A DNA stretch of 33,329 nt. Origin: Candidatus Merdicola faecigallinarum. GTDB taxonomy: Bacteria; Bacillota; Clostridia; TANB77; CAG-508. The DNA is taken from assembly GCA_018714565.1 (NCBI GenBank), contig DVNH01000029.1, positions 1-33,329 on the forward strand, written 5' to 3'. The notes under the pieces were generated by a model. It was given only the letters and a program-made list of their open reading frames with translations, did not search any database and was not told the origin of the DNA. Both the position numbers and the translations under genes were made by a program. The stretch's first letter is position 1. Each line of letters starts with the position of its first letter. Shown piece by piece: positions 16,631 through 25,813 of this stretch.

Positions 16631-16986
16631 TGTATAATCAACTGATCGGAAAATATGGGGAAGATCTTGTGATAGCATACTTAAGAAAGAATCAATATCA
16701 GATTTTAGTGAGAAACTTTAGATGTAAACAGGGAGAAATTGATGTTATTGCAAAAGAAAAAGAAGAATTGGTTTTTATTGAGGTAAAAGCAAGAAGTAGC
16801 AGTCTATATGGAAATCCAATCGATGGAGTAAATAGAAAAAAACAAAAATGTTTATATCGATCTGCACAATATTTTTTATATAAATATCATTTAGAAAAAG
16901 AAGCGGTTCGTTTTGATGTAATCGAGATTTATATCAAAAATCAAGATTATAAAATGAATCATATAAAAAATGTGGAATATTTTTAA
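16630..16986 (+). CDS. yraN: YraN/UPF0102 family putative endonuclease
   Basis: 118 residues from GTG 16630, whose first base is the last base of the dprA stop (TAGTG); AGGAG lies upstream. The family has a PD-(D/E)XK nuclease fold: GKYGEDLVIAYL near the start, then GEIDVIA and VFIEVKAR carry the acidic and lysine residues of the active site, and RFDVIEI follows. Its biochemical role is not settled in any organism. It ends the comM–dprA–yraN operon. Confidence 0.9.
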   Translation: MYNQLIGKYGEDLVIAYLRKNQYQILVRNFRCKQGEIDVIAKEKEELVFIEVKARSSSLYGNPIDGVNRKKQKCLYRSAQYFLYKYHLEKEAVRFDVIEIYIKNQDYKMNHIKNVEYF

Positions 16987-16988
16987 AT

Positions 16989-17027
16989 AAAAAAGGTTCT
17001 AAAACAATTTGTTTTAGAACCTTTTTT
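16989..17027. terminator. Bidirectional terminator between yraN and comEA
   Basis: AAAAAAGGTTCTAAAAC (16989–17005) and its perfect complement (17011–17027) form a 17-bp stem with a 5-base loop and T-runs on both strands. It serves convergent yraN and comEA. Confidence 0.92.
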
Positions 17028-17031
17028 GATA

Positions 17032-17751
17032 TTATTTAATGCAAATATATTCTTTCATATTTTCAAATTTGGTATCGCCAATTCCTTTTACACTTTTAAT
17101 ATCTTCGATAGATTCGAATTTTCCATTTGTATTACGATATTCGATTATTTTTAAAGCAGTAGAAGGACCTACTCCAGGAATCAGTTCTAATTGTGTTTGA
17201 GTAGCAGAATTAATATTAATTTTATCCTGAGATTGTTGATTTCCTTCTTTTGAATAAGAATTTTCTTCTAGAATAACAGAATCACCGGAATCTTGAGAGA
17301 TATAATCTTCACTCGAAGTAGTTTCTTGTTTTCTTTCTTTTACTTCTTGTAGACTTGGAATATAGACTTTTTGTCCATCTTCTAATCGATAAGCAAGATT
17401 AATAGGACTTAAATCGGCTTCTGCTGTAGTGCCTCCTGCAGAATCAATAGCATCTGAGATTCTAGATCCATCTGGTAGTTTTACAATACCAGGAGAGTTT
17501 ACATGACCAGTAATATGGACAATAATAAGCTCATTAGAACTGGAAGAAGGCTGAAGATTAGATGAGTCGGAAGAAATATCATTCGGAGAAGTAGAAGTTT
17601 CATTCTCTAATATATTTTGTCCTTCTTCTAAATCGGAATAATCGAAGTCAGAAAAGGAATTTTGGTAAAGAAGATATGTACCAATGCTAATTACAATAAT
17701 AAGAATAATAGAAATGATAATAATAAATTGTTTTTTTGTGATTTGAATCAT
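17032..17751 (-). CDS. comEA: ComEA-like competence DNA-binding protein
   Basis: 239 residues. An N-terminal membrane anchor (about 8–30) is followed by a Ser/Asn/Glu-rich stalk, an SLBB domain (about 75–135: IVHITGHVNSPGIVKLPDG, IDSAGG, LEDGQKVYIPS), a second acidic linker, and a helix-hairpin-helix domain (about 178–239: ININSATQTQLELIPGVG, GKFESIEDIKSVKGIG). This is the ComEA layout of Firmicutes: it holds transforming DNA at the outer face of the membrane and passes it to the ComEC channel. comEC is not in the window. It converges on comM–dprA–yraN. Confidence 0.92.
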   Translation of the reverse strand: MIQITKKQFIIIISIILIIVISIGTYLLYQNSFSDFDYSDLEEGQNILENETSTSPNDISSDSSNLQPSSSSNELIIVHITGHVNSPGIVKLPDGSRISDAIDSAGGTTAEADLSPINLAYRLEDGQKVYIPSLQEVKERKQETTSSEDYISQDSGDSVILEENSYSKEGNQQSQDKININSATQTQLELIPGVGPSTALKIIEYRNTNGKFESIEDIKSVKGIGDTKFENMKEYICIK

Positions 17752-17902
17752 AGTAAAGCCTCCTATCTAATAAATAATAATGAGAATAAGTGTTAAATGA
17801 ATAAATGATATCTGATGAATAAAAAAGGTAGAGAAAGTTTTGGAAAAAGAAAATAGAATGTAAAAAATATTTACAAAATAGAAAAGGAAAAAAGATTGAA
17901 TT

Positions 17903-17932
17903 TTGTCAAAATTTAAGATATAGTAATAGTAT
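17903..17932 (+). promoter_or_regulatory. Probable dacF promoter
   Basis: TTGTCA (17903–17908), an 18-base spacer, and TAGTAT (17927–17932), about 20 bases before the AAGGAG site of dacF. Confidence 0.55.
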
Positions 17933-17953
17933 ATTAAAATAAGGAGAAAACAT

Positions 17954-19234
17954 ATGAAAAAGAAAAGTGCAATGATAGCGATCTTGAGTATAATAATTTT
18001 ATTAATACAAGCAATGACAATAAATGCTCAAGCAGTAGAAATTAATTTGGAAATAGAAACACCAGCAGCTATTTTAATAGAAAGTAAGACTGGAAGAGTA
18101 CTATACGAAAAAAATGCGAATCAAAAAATGTTTCCGGCAAGTACAACAAAACTAATGACAGCATTACTAGTTATTGAAAATGTTGCTAATATAGAAGATA
18201 AAACTACAATTAGTTATCAAGCGATTCACGATGTGCCAGCAGGGTATTCTACAGACTTATTAAAAGTAGGGGAAGAAATGAGCATAAAAGATTTACTATA
18301 TGCCTTACTTGTAAAATCTTCGAATGAAGCAGCAAATGTCTTAGCAGAGCATGTAGGTGGAAGTATTGAAAGTTTTGTATCTATGATGAATACAAGAGCA
18401 ATTGAATTAGGTTGCACGAATACAAATTTTCAAAATCCAATAGGAGTTCATAATGAAAATCATTATTCTACTGCTTATGATTTATCATTAATTGCAAGAG
18501 AAGCTATGAAGAATGAAACAATAAGAGAAATGGTAGCAACAGCTTCTTATACTCTACCAAAAACCAATATATATGACCGTGTGGATAGAACAATTATTAC
18601 AACAAATGATTTGATTAGAAAATCAAGTAAATATTATTATGAATATGCAATCGGAATCAAAACAGGATTTACTTCACAAGCAAAGAATTGTTTAGTAGCA
18701 GGAGCAAAAAAAGATGACTTGGAATTAATTGCAGTATTGCTAGGTGCTGAAAAATATAATTCAAATCGTGAAAGTACACGAGATGTAGATGCTAAGAATT
18801 TATTTGAATATGTATTTAATAATTTCTCAGAAAAAGAAATACTAAAGAAGGATGAAGTAGTAAAACAAATCGAAATAAAAAATGCAACAAAGGAAACAAA
18901 AAATTTAGATTTAGTAGCAGCAAATCAGATTGAAACATTAGTAACAAATGATCAAGTTAATAAAAAAGATAGTGCAGAAATTACTCTAAATGGAGATTTA
19001 AAGGCTCCAATCAAAAAAGGAGATGTAGTAGGAAAGGTTCGTTATGAAATTGATGGAATCGAATATACAAGCGATCTAATTGCTGGTAAGGATGTAGAAA
19101 AATCTTATGCGTTTATTATTATGATTGTTATACTGATATTCCTACTAATTATTGCATTTATGTTGCAAAAGAAACAAAAAAGAAAGAAAAGAAAGGGAAA
19201 AAGAAAAAATTATAAAACATATGGGAGAAACTAA
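17954..19234 (+). CDS. dacF: D-alanyl-D-alanine carboxypeptidase (PBP5/DacF type)
   Basis: 426 residues. A signal peptide (about 1–27, ending INAQA) is followed by a serine peptidase S11 domain with SxxK (Ser63–Lys66 in PASTTKLMT), SxN (Ser122–Asn124 in KSSNEAA) and KTG (236–238 in GIKTGFT). These cut the terminal D-Ala from peptidoglycan stem peptides. The usual C-terminal beta domain follows. A C-terminal membrane helix (about 388–408) with a strongly basic tail (KKQKRKKRKGKRK) replaces the amphipathic anchor common in PBP5. Start has AAGGAG upstream. Confidence 0.94.
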   Translation: MKKKSAMIAILSIIILLIQAMTINAQAVEINLEIETPAAILIESKTGRVLYEKNANQKMFPASTTKLMTALLVIENVANIEDKTTISYQAIHDVPAGYSTDLLKVGEEMSIKDLLYALLVKSSNEAANVLAEHVGGSIESFVSMMNTRAIELGCTNTNFQNPIGVHNENHYSTAYDLSLIAREAMKNETIREMVATASYTLPKTNIYDRVDRTIITTNDLIRKSSKYYYEYAIGIKTGFTSQAKNCLVAGAKKDDLELIAVLLGAEKYNSNRESTRDVDAKNLFEYVFNNFSEKEILKKDEVVKQIEIKNATKETKNLDLVAANQIETLVTNDQVNKKDSAEITLNGDLKAPIKKGDVVGKVRYEIDGIEYTSDLIAGKDVEKSYAFIIMIVILIFLLIIAFMLQKKQKRKKRKGKRKNYKTYGRN

Positions 19235-19249
19235 AAGAATAGATTAATA

Positions 19250-19355
19250 TAAGAAAAGTGGCTTCGCCATATGTACAGATTGCTTCGCAATCGCACAGAC
19301 TAAAGTAACTTAACCTTGTTACTCCAGAAATTTCTGACGAAATTTCCTATGTAAT
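19250..19355 (-). repeat. Interspersed hairpin element, copy 2 (inverted)
   Basis: Read on the minus strand it is nearly identical to copy 1 (13626–13733), differing at a handful of positions such as TTATTACATAGG instead of TTATTACGTAGG. All four internal hairpins are kept. It begins at the T-tract of the rsfS terminator and ends about 15 bases past the dacF stop. Confidence 0.85.
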
Positions 19356-19383
19356 AAAAAAGGCAGCGATACATAGCTGCCTT
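19354..19383 (-). terminator. Terminator of the LCP–rsfS operon
   Basis: On the minus strand AAAGGCAGC (19383–19375) pairs with GCTGCCTTT (19366–19358) and is followed by TTTTTTATTA, where the hairpin element begins. Confidence 0.85.
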
Positions 19384-19394
19384 TCATGTTTGTA

Positions 19395-19718
19395 TTATCT
19401 TACTTTATTCCATAGATCTTCTAGATTATAATGATTTCGATCTGATTCAGTAAAAAGATGAACAATAACATCTTGATAATCCATAAGGATCCAAGAATTG
19501 GAATCATATCCTTCTACTTTATAAGGATAGATACCATCTTTCTTTAATTCTTCATTTAAATAATCTGCCAATGATTTTATGTGTGTAGAAGAAGTACCTG
19601 TTGCAATAACCATATAATCAGTAAGCGTTGATTTTTCTTTTATATCCATTGTAGTTATATTAAAAGCTTTTTTATCTTCTAATAATTTAATAATTTTTTC
19701 TAGTAAATTTTGATTCAT
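19395..19718 (-). CDS. rsfS: Ribosome silencing factor RsfS
   Basis: 107 residues, Iojap/RsfS/YbeB family. It binds ribosomal protein uL14 and blocks subunit joining during starvation. Family motifs are seen in order: AFNITTMDIKEKSTLTDYMVIATG in parts (STLTDYMVIATGTS), HIKSLADYLNEELK, EGYDSNSWILMDYQDVIVHLF and YNLEDLW. AGGAGA precedes the ATG, 14 bases after the LCP stop, the order common in Clostridia. Confidence 0.95.
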   Translation of the reverse strand: MNQNLLEKIIKLLEDKKAFNITTMDIKEKSTLTDYMVIATGTSSTHIKSLADYLNEELKKDGIYPYKVEGYDSNSWILMDYQDVIVHLFTESDRNHYNLEDLWNKVR

Positions 19719-19732
19719 ACATATCTCCTATC

Positions 19733-21199
19733 TTAATTAGATAAATAATCCTTTCCAATAACAATACTAAAGTCAAAATCATTTAATTTTTTTGCACTTT
19801 TTATTGTTCCTGTGCCTAACAAGCTTTGAATCTTAGATGCTGTTTCGCTTGATTGCTTTGTACGATTTGTAATTGTTGTTTTTTTGGTTGATGTTGTGTT
19901 ACCTACTGCAACAACGGTAAATCCATTTTCTTTTAATTTAGTAACAACTGGAGCTAATGCGGAAGCATCACCAGAACCATTTAATACTTGTACGGTAATA
20001 GGAGTAGCTGTGCTTTGACTTGTAGTTGTATTTGCTACATTTTCTGATTTACTATCAGAAGCAGACTCTTTTTGAGATTCGATTGCTTCGAGTTCTTCTT
20101 CTGTTGGACCATCAAAAAACAATTCATTAATAAGTTGTTGTGTTTCTAAATCATTTTTACGGTAAAGCCATACACCATTTAATTTAACAGATTCTCCAGG
20201 TAATGTTTCTGTTATAATGTTTTCTGTGTTAAATTCTACGGCATAAGGAATGTAATCTTTAATTAATTCAATTGGAAGATTTGTTTTAACATTTCGGTTT
20301 GCAATATCTATAAATTCGCCAATTTTAAAAATATTTTCTGGTTTTAATGTTTGTTTTAGAGCAGCCATAATGAATTCTCTTTGAGTTCTCATACGACCGA
20401 TATCTTGCTCACCATAAGAAGCGGGATAAGTAGAACCATCATTATTATGACGGAAACGAAGTAATTGTTCTGCCTGTTCTCCATTGATTGTCTGCATTCC
20501 TTCTTTTAGGTGGATACGTAAATAATTTTCTTTAGAGGTATCATCATAATCCATGTCCATTGGTACATAAAATTCCACTCCACCAATGGCATCTACTAAT
20601 TCTTGTAAAGCTTTTGTATCAACTAGTACATAATAAGGAATATTAAGACCAGTTACTTCATTAACTGCTTCTAATGTTTTTTCAGGATATTGTCCTTGGA
20701 AAACAGCATTAATTTTATCAGAAGCAGTTGCTCTTTTTTCACTACTTCCAACAAAAGTATCTCTTGGAATAGAAAGCATAGTTGCTTCTTGTGTATTTGG
20801 ATTATAAGAACAAGCGATAATAGTATCAGTAAGTCCCGTACTTTCTCCTAGTAGTAAAACTTGAATTTCAGATAGGCTTTTCTTTTGGTCACCGCCCATA
20901 ACAGTTGTAATTGTTCCTTTTAATCCCCCACCATTTTGCGATACTTTATAAGCAAAAATACCGGCGGCAATGATTCCAATAACTAAAATAACTAAAATTA
21001 CTCGAATTAGTATTTTGGAAGCTTTTTTATTACGATTATTTTTTTGATTTTTTATATTTTTTTTGTTTTTTACATTTTTATTTTCGTTTTTTGAATTATT
21101 TTTTGTTTTTGTAGAATTAGAAGATGTAGATTTACCTACATTTTTTCCTTTTTTGGGTACTTTATTCTTTTCCTCTTTTTTCATATGTTTACTACTCAA
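19733..21199 (-). CDS. LCP (LytR-CpsA-Psr) family cell-wall transferase
   Basis: 488 residues from TTG 21199, which has GGAGTGAG upstream; the later ATG 21184 has none. A long Lys/Asn-rich cytoplasmic tail (1–60) precedes a membrane helix (about 63–84). The LCP domain (about 110–330) has LLLGES, SIPRDTFV, DKINAVF, YYVLVDTKAL and RFRHNNDGST with DIGRMRTQREFI, the arginines and aspartates that hold polyprenyl pyrophosphate. A C-terminal LytR_C domain (about 400–488, ITVQVLNGSG) follows a Ser/Thr-rich linker. LCP enzymes attach teichoic acids or other glycopolymers to peptidoglycan. Confidence 0.93.
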   Translation of the reverse strand: MSSKHMKKEEKNKVPKKGKNVGKSTSSNSTKTKNNSKNENKNVKNKKNIKNQKNNRNKKASKILIRVILVILVIGIIAAGIFAYKVSQNGGGLKGTITTVMGGDQKKSLSEIQVLLLGESTGLTDTIIACSYNPNTQEATMLSIPRDTFVGSSEKRATASDKINAVFQGQYPEKTLEAVNEVTGLNIPYYVLVDTKALQELVDAIGGVEFYVPMDMDYDDTSKENYLRIHLKEGMQTINGEQAEQLLRFRHNNDGSTYPASYGEQDIGRMRTQREFIMAALKQTLKPENIFKIGEFIDIANRNVKTNLPIELIKDYIPYAVEFNTENIITETLPGESVKLNGVWLYRKNDLETQQLINELFFDGPTEEELEAIESQKESASDSKSENVANTTTSQSTATPITVQVLNGSGDASALAPVVTKLKENGFTVVAVGNTTSTKKTTITNRTKQSSETASKIQSLLGTGTIKSAKKLNDFDFSIVIGKDYLSN

Positions 21200-21292
21200 T
21201 TTTACTCACTCCTATTTTAATATACGAAATTTAGTATACCAAAAAAAAGAAAAAAATACAATAAAATAGGAAAAAAACTTGCATTCTGTATC

Positions 21293-21324
21293 AAAAAAGT
21301 TCAGCTTGGTTGCTGAACTTTTTT
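21293..21324 (-). terminator. Terminator after the DUF5711–cvpA operon
   Basis: AAAAAAGTTCAGC (21293–21305) and GCTGAACTTTTTT (21312–21324) form a perfect 13-bp stem with T-runs on both strands. It lies 55 bases past the cvpA stop. Confidence 0.88.
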
Positions 21325-21379
21325 CTAAGGATATTTAATTATATTAAATGCATTATTAGAATGATAGATTGTTCAAAAT

Positions 21380-22036
21380 CTAAAATAAAATCATTAAAAT
21401 TAAATTATAATTATATAAAGCAGAACCAATGTAAGAAGAAGAAATTGCTTCTTTTATACTTGGGCTAGGAACAAACAAAGAAATAATTGCAAGTATAATA
21501 TAAATAATAAGTAAACCTTGTAAAATTCCATATAAAATTCCACCAGCGGTATTAAATTGCTTTATGATTGGTAATTCTGTAAATAGATCAGAAAGCTTTT
21601 TAATGAAGAACAGAATGATTCTTGCAATAATAAATAACAAGAAAATAACTGCAATGTGAATTACATTCATAGCAAGAGATTCACTAACGGATTCTGCAAT
21701 ATTTGTTTTGGCTTCCTGTGTTGCTTTTTCGATACTAGTATTAATATAATTTGTAATTACAGTAGGGGCAGAACTGTTTTCTATATTAGCAGAACTTTCT
21801 TCTTCTGAAGAGGTATCTCCCTGAATCATTTGTGAAATAGAAGACTTTAGATTATCATCAATGGAAGTATGCTCTACAATCAAATTAGAAATTGGTTTAA
21901 AAAGAATCAACGAAATTACAAGGGCAATAATAAAAGAGAATAATTTTACAATTACGCCAATGAAACCACGTTTATATCCAAAAAAGATGCAAGTACATAA
22001 AATTGCAATTAAAATAATATCTACAATAATACCCAT
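21380..22036 (-). CDS. CvpA family membrane protein
   Basis: 218 residues with about four membrane helices: IIVDIILIAILCTCIFFGY, a second near 25–48 (FIALVISLILF), a third near 123–145, and a fourth near 165–188 (GGILYGILQGLLIIYIILAII). The start motif DIILIAILCTCIFFGYKRGF and the GGILYGILQG motif are typical of CvpA/colicin V production family proteins. A polar loop (about 60–115) separates helices 2 and 3. AGGAG lies 6 bases before the ATG. It follows the DUF5711 gene by 9 bases, so the two form an operon. Function in Gram-positives is not established. Confidence 0.85.
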   Translation of the reverse strand: MGIIVDIILIAILCTCIFFGYKRGFIGVIVKLFSFIIALVISLILFKPISNLIVEHTSIDDNLKSSISQMIQGDTSSEEESSANIENSSAPTVITNYINTSIEKATQEAKTNIAESVSESLAMNVIHIAVIFLLFIIARIILFFIKKLSDLFTELPIIKQFNTAGGILYGILQGLLIIYIILAIISLFVPSPSIKEAISSSYIGSALYNYNLILMILF

Positions 22037-22045
22037 AAAAAACTC

Positions 22046-23236
22046 CTATAAATTTATTAATTCAATTTTATCTTTATAAATAATACCGGCAATACTAGAT
22101 CCTAATACAATATCCTTTACTTCTTGATTCGATTCATATTTTTTCAAAACCCAACCATTACAATCAACAAAATGTACTTCTAATCCCAAATTAAGTGCAA
22201 TCACTTGCTCTTTTGTTTCTACCGATTTAGGAACTCCTGTCATAGTATAAGTATTCACTTTTTGAGAATTGATGTCTGTAATTTGAAGTTCAACATCGGC
22301 AAAAAGACCGGATGATTTTTCTGTAATTAGAATGGTATGATTCTTTAAATTAATGTCAGAAACAATATCTTTTTTATTAGAAATATCTAAAATTTTTGTA
22401 TCTGTTTTGTCTTGAATCATATGAATAGAATTATCATACATGCAAACAAGTTTATTATTATCTTGATACTTAATATCGGTAACTAATTCGCCAGAATTAG
22501 CAGGATAAATATATTCAATTGCATTATTCTTATCGGTCTCCGTTTTTGCTTTTTCAATTGAAATTAATTTAATATTAGATTGGATTAAAGTTCCTTGTGT
22601 ATCAACTTCAGCAATTGCCAGATATTTATTATCATTTGAAATATCGGTATCAGCAGCAGATGTGTATGAAAGGAATGTACTAAATAATAAAGTACCAGAA
22701 GGATCATAAGTTGCAATAACTGTTTTATAACGAGTACCAGAAATAATTACTGTGATGTAGCCGTTTTTATTAACAGATATTTTAGAAATTTGACCTTCTA
22801 CATCGGTTTGCCATAATAGATTTTGACCAGAAATAAGATAAATTTTTTGACCGCCACTTTCTGCTAATGCTAAAAAGCGATTATTAGAATCAGAAATAGG
22901 ATTACCAATTGCAATATCAAGCTCAAATTCTTTTTTCCCAGAAGAAGAATAAGCAGATAATGTATTCTTGTTTAAAACGGCAATATATTTATCATAACCA
23001 AAAATATGATCATTATCTTCATAATTTATTTGAATACTAGGAACATTATCCACAGATACATTTTTTTGCAGAATATAAACATCAACAAAATTTCGAAAAT
23101 CGTTATGGTATATGTATCCAAAGATACTCGCAATTAATAACAATAAAAAAAGAATAATAAGACAAACAATAACAATTTTCTTTTTACTTAAATGTTTTTT
23201 CTTAGGTTCTTCTTGACTAAAATTTAATAATTTCAT
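22046..23236 (-). CDS. DUF5711-like membrane-anchored beta-propeller protein
   Basis: 396 residues. A basic cytosolic N-terminus and one membrane helix (about 20–43) are followed by an extracellular domain of repeated beta blades. Each carries an FxLAxAxSGG or YLAIAEV-type strand pair, as in WD40/PQQ-like propellers (about 75–390). The layout matches the DUF5711 family of Clostridia. It is co-transcribed with cvpA. Biochemical function is unknown; an extracellular binding or envelope role is likely. Confidence 0.75.
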   Translation of the reverse strand: MKLLNFSQEEPKKKHLSKKKIVIVCLIILFLLLLIASIFGYIYHNDFRNFVDVYILQKNVSVDNVPSIQINYEDNDHIFGYDKYIAVLNKNTLSAYSSSGKKEFELDIAIGNPISDSNNRFLALAESGGQKIYLISGQNLLWQTDVEGQISKISVNKNGYITVIISGTRYKTVIATYDPSGTLLFSTFLSYTSAADTDISNDNKYLAIAEVDTQGTLIQSNIKLISIEKAKTETDKNNAIEYIYPANSGELVTDIKYQDNNKLVCMYDNSIHMIQDKTDTKILDISNKKDIVSDINLKNHTILITEKSSGLFADVELQITDINSQKVNTYTMTGVPKSVETKEQVIALNLGLEVHFVDCNGWVLKKYESNQEVKDIVLGSSIAGIIYKDKIELINL

Positions 23237-23261
23237 ATTTAAACTCCTAATCTTTTGTTAT

Positions 23262-24337
23262 TCAAGTTATATCAGTTTTCTTATCTTTTTTCAATAGAAG
23301 AGATAAAATTTGTATGATCCCAAGGAGTCCAAACAAAGGATATAACAAGGCCACTAAATTAGAAAAGCCAACTTTAGAAAATAGAACAGAAAAAATGCAA
23401 AGAAAAAGGCATAATATTGTATAATATTTCTTTTTCATAAAAGGAGAAACAACCCCAAAACCAGCAGAAATAGCAGAAGTTAAAATAGCAATTAGTACAA
23501 TGATTCCATAGCAAGTTTTAGCAAATTCTCCAAAAGAATTTAAAGAGTATAAAATTGGAATTTCCAATGTTTCAATAATAGAAGAAGGAACATTAACTAA
23601 TAAAACAATAATACTAATGGATAATGTAAATAAAATGAAAAAGGTAATAAAAGAAACGAAAATATAATCCTTATTCTTTTTTAAATAAGATCCGAAGAGG
23701 AATCATAATAGGAATTAACAGAATGCTATTATAACTACTATATAAAATACTATCTAAAATCCATTTCCAATCAGGAGAATAGGAAATAAACTCATATAGA
23801 GAAAATGGAAGAAGAGAAGAGCCACTTCGAATTGCAAAATAGATAATTAAAACAATTAAAACCGGAATTAAAAAAGAGTTTACTTTTAAAATTCCTTCAA
23901 TATTTTTATGAAATAGAAAAAAGCAAAATAAAGCAAGAATGCTACTGCCAAGAAGAGGAGAAACATTAAATTCTTGTTTAAAATATGCTCCAAAGCCAGC
24001 AATCATAATAAAAAAAGACACAACTAAGAAAAAGGTAATAATAGTATGAAAAAATGTTCCAAAATCAAAACTACCTTTATTAATAGGGAGAGAAGAGGTA
24101 TTGGATTGAGAGAAGAGTTTATTAATAAAGTCCTTATAGGAAACAATGGAATGAGAAGTAATAAAATGGAAAGCTTGATAAAGTAAAATACTAGTAAGTA
24201 AAGTAGATAAGAAAATTCCAAAGATCCCATAAATTCCATAACGATAAAAGAACAAATAAAGTTCTTTTCCGAGAAGCAAATCCGGCTCCAATCATGGTTC
24301 CTATAATGACAAACACTACTTTTAGAATCTGTTTCAT
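23262..24337 (-). CDS. YkvI-family membrane protein, interrupted by two CGG-A +1 frameshifts
   Basis: From ATG 24337 (GGGAGG 7 bases upstream) the frame needs two +1 shifts, each skipping a C before GGA on the minus strand: C24271 (Gly23 in MIGAGFASGKE) and C23694 (Gly215, PLGSYLKKNK). With both skipped there are 357 residues, the usual length, and no stop until 23262. The conserved opening GTMIGAGFASGKELYLFF and about ten hydrophobic segments mark the YkvI/LeuT-fold-like membrane family. The substrate is not known. Without the shifts three short fragments would result. Its ribosome binding site lies in the terminator-like hairpin 24346–24372, so it is probably read through from the upstream ABC operon. 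Confidence 0.85.
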
Positions 24338-24372
24338 AAAAAAACCTCCCACTACTCTAATGTATGTGGGAG
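24338..24372 (-). terminator. Hairpin that can terminate transcription and hide the ykvI ribosome binding site
   Basis: On the minus strand CTCCCAC (24372–24366) pairs with GTGGGAG (24352–24346), followed by GG and seven Ts, then the ykvI ATG. The right arm is the Shine–Dalgarno site of ykvI. The stem lies 9 bases after the GldG stop, so it works as an operon terminator, and any read-through message has a masked start. Confidence 0.7.
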
Positions 24373-24381
24373 ACAAAAAAA

Positions 24382-25797
24382 TTATTTCTTTCTTCTTCGA
24401 ATTAGCCAAATAACAAACCCTAAAACAATAAGAAGAAGTGGTACAATGAAAATAATAAGACGAATAATTAAATCTTGTTGCTGTGTCGCTGTATAAGAAA
24501 CAGCTCCAGTATCTTTTCGTATTGTAATAGCATCTTCACGATCGGTTAAATAAGCTACCGTATTTAATAATAAATCTTTATTATTAAATAAACGAAGTGG
24601 AATTTGAGTACTATTTCCGATGGTAATACTATCAGTTGCAAATTTTAAATCGGAATATAAAATTAATTTTGATTCATTATTATCTATTTTTTTTGTGAAT
24701 TCAACCCCAATATTAAAAGGTCCTTCCTCTTCATTATCTGCTTTGGTTTGAGACGTATTTGAATAATCCGTTCTAAAATAAGAAGTATCACTTGATTTTA
24801 TAAAAGGTGTTGCAGTTACATTTAAAGAATCTAGTGTTTCGTCATCTACAATATCAATTCTACTACTATCGAATAAAAGAATCGCATTGGATGAAGAAAA
24901 GTTTTGTGTAATTTTATGGTAAGAAACATCAGGAGTAAAGTAACTTGGAACTCCAATGATTCTAGATGCAGATGTTTCTCTTATTGTTCCATTTGGGATA
25001 CTTGCTCCGTACAAACTAAGTACTTTTTGAATATTAGGATATTCTTCTTGAGGAGCTCCATTTAACCATAAAATGTTACCACCTTTATTGATATAATCAA
25101 TCATTAAATTTGTTTCTGAGTCTTGGAAATCACTTGTAGGATTTGCAATAATTAAACAATCACAATCCTCTGGGAAAGAATCAGATAATAAATTTAATGT
25201 TTTAATTTCGTTAATTTCATTTGATAAATAAGCTTGAAATCTTGTAATTTTTTCCGATTCATTATGACCTGTTAAGAAATATAGAACGGGTTTTTTACCT
25301 GTTGTTGTATCTAGAATTGCATTTGTAATCTTTTGCTCTGTTAAATCAGTAGATTCACCAGTTGCATAATCATAATCAGTAAAATCGTCTTCTACTAATA
25401 ATTTATATTGTTCTGGTGCTTGCACAATAATAACAGTGTTATCTTCACTAATGCCATAATCTTGATATAAATCAGGGTTTTCAGAATAATTAACAGCTTG
25501 TACAGAAATCTTATCATTTACTTTCGTGTATTGTTTTGCAAAGTTTACAATAGCAGCGTCCTCATCAACACCAAAGAAGTAAATTGTAACATTATAAGAA
25601 ACATCTTTCATTTTATTTTTACTCTCTTCTGTTAAGGAATATAATTTTGATTCTGTAACATCAATTGGAGATAAATTTAATCGATTCATACCAATATGGA
25701 TAGCAATGAATGCAATGATTAAAAGTGCAATTAATAAAAATGTTTTTGTTGTATCAATTAACCATTTTTTCTTTATAAATTCAATAAACTTTTTCAA
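24382..25797 (-). CDS. GldG-like auxiliary membrane subunit of an ABC exporter
   Basis: 471 residues. An N-terminal membrane helix (about 15–37) is followed by a large extracytoplasmic domain of the ABC_transp_aux / GldG type: IDVTESKLYSLTEESK near the start, VLYFLTGHNE (about 168–178), and GGNILWLNGAPQEE. A C-terminal membrane helix (about 443–466) ends in IRRRKK. It forms a three-gene unit with the permease and ATPase (17- and 3-base gaps). Relatives act in gliding Bacteroidetes and as uncharacterised exporters in Clostridia; gliding is not implied. Confidence 0.86.
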   Translation of the reverse strand: MKKFIEFIKKKWLIDTTKTFLLIALLIIAFIAIHIGMNRLNLSPIDVTESKLYSLTEESKNKMKDVSYNVTIYFFGVDEDAAIVNFAKQYTKVNDKISVQAVNYSENPDLYQDYGISEDNTVIIVQAPEQYKLLVEDDFTDYDYATGESTDLTEQKITNAILDTTTGKKPVLYFLTGHNESEKITRFQAYLSNEINEIKTLNLLSDSFPEDCDCLIIANPTSDFQDSETNLMIDYINKGGNILWLNGAPQEEYPNIQKVLSLYGASIPNGTIRETSASRIIGVPSYFTPDVSYHKITQNFSSSNAILLFDSSRIDIVDDETLDSLNVTATPFIKSSDTSYFRTDYSNTSQTKADNEEEGPFNIGVEFTKKIDNNESKLILYSDLKFATDSITIGNSTQIPLRLFNNKDLLLNTVAYLTDREDAITIRKDTGAVSYTATQQQDLIIRLIIFIVPLLLIVLGFVIWLIRRRKK

Positions 25798-25813
25798 TTT
25801 TTACTCTCCTTTC

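Noticed and set aside
21063..21269. Plus-strand frame opposite the LCP N-terminus
   Set aside because: A Phe/Leu-rich shadow of the Lys/Asn-rich tail, with no family match and no start signal.
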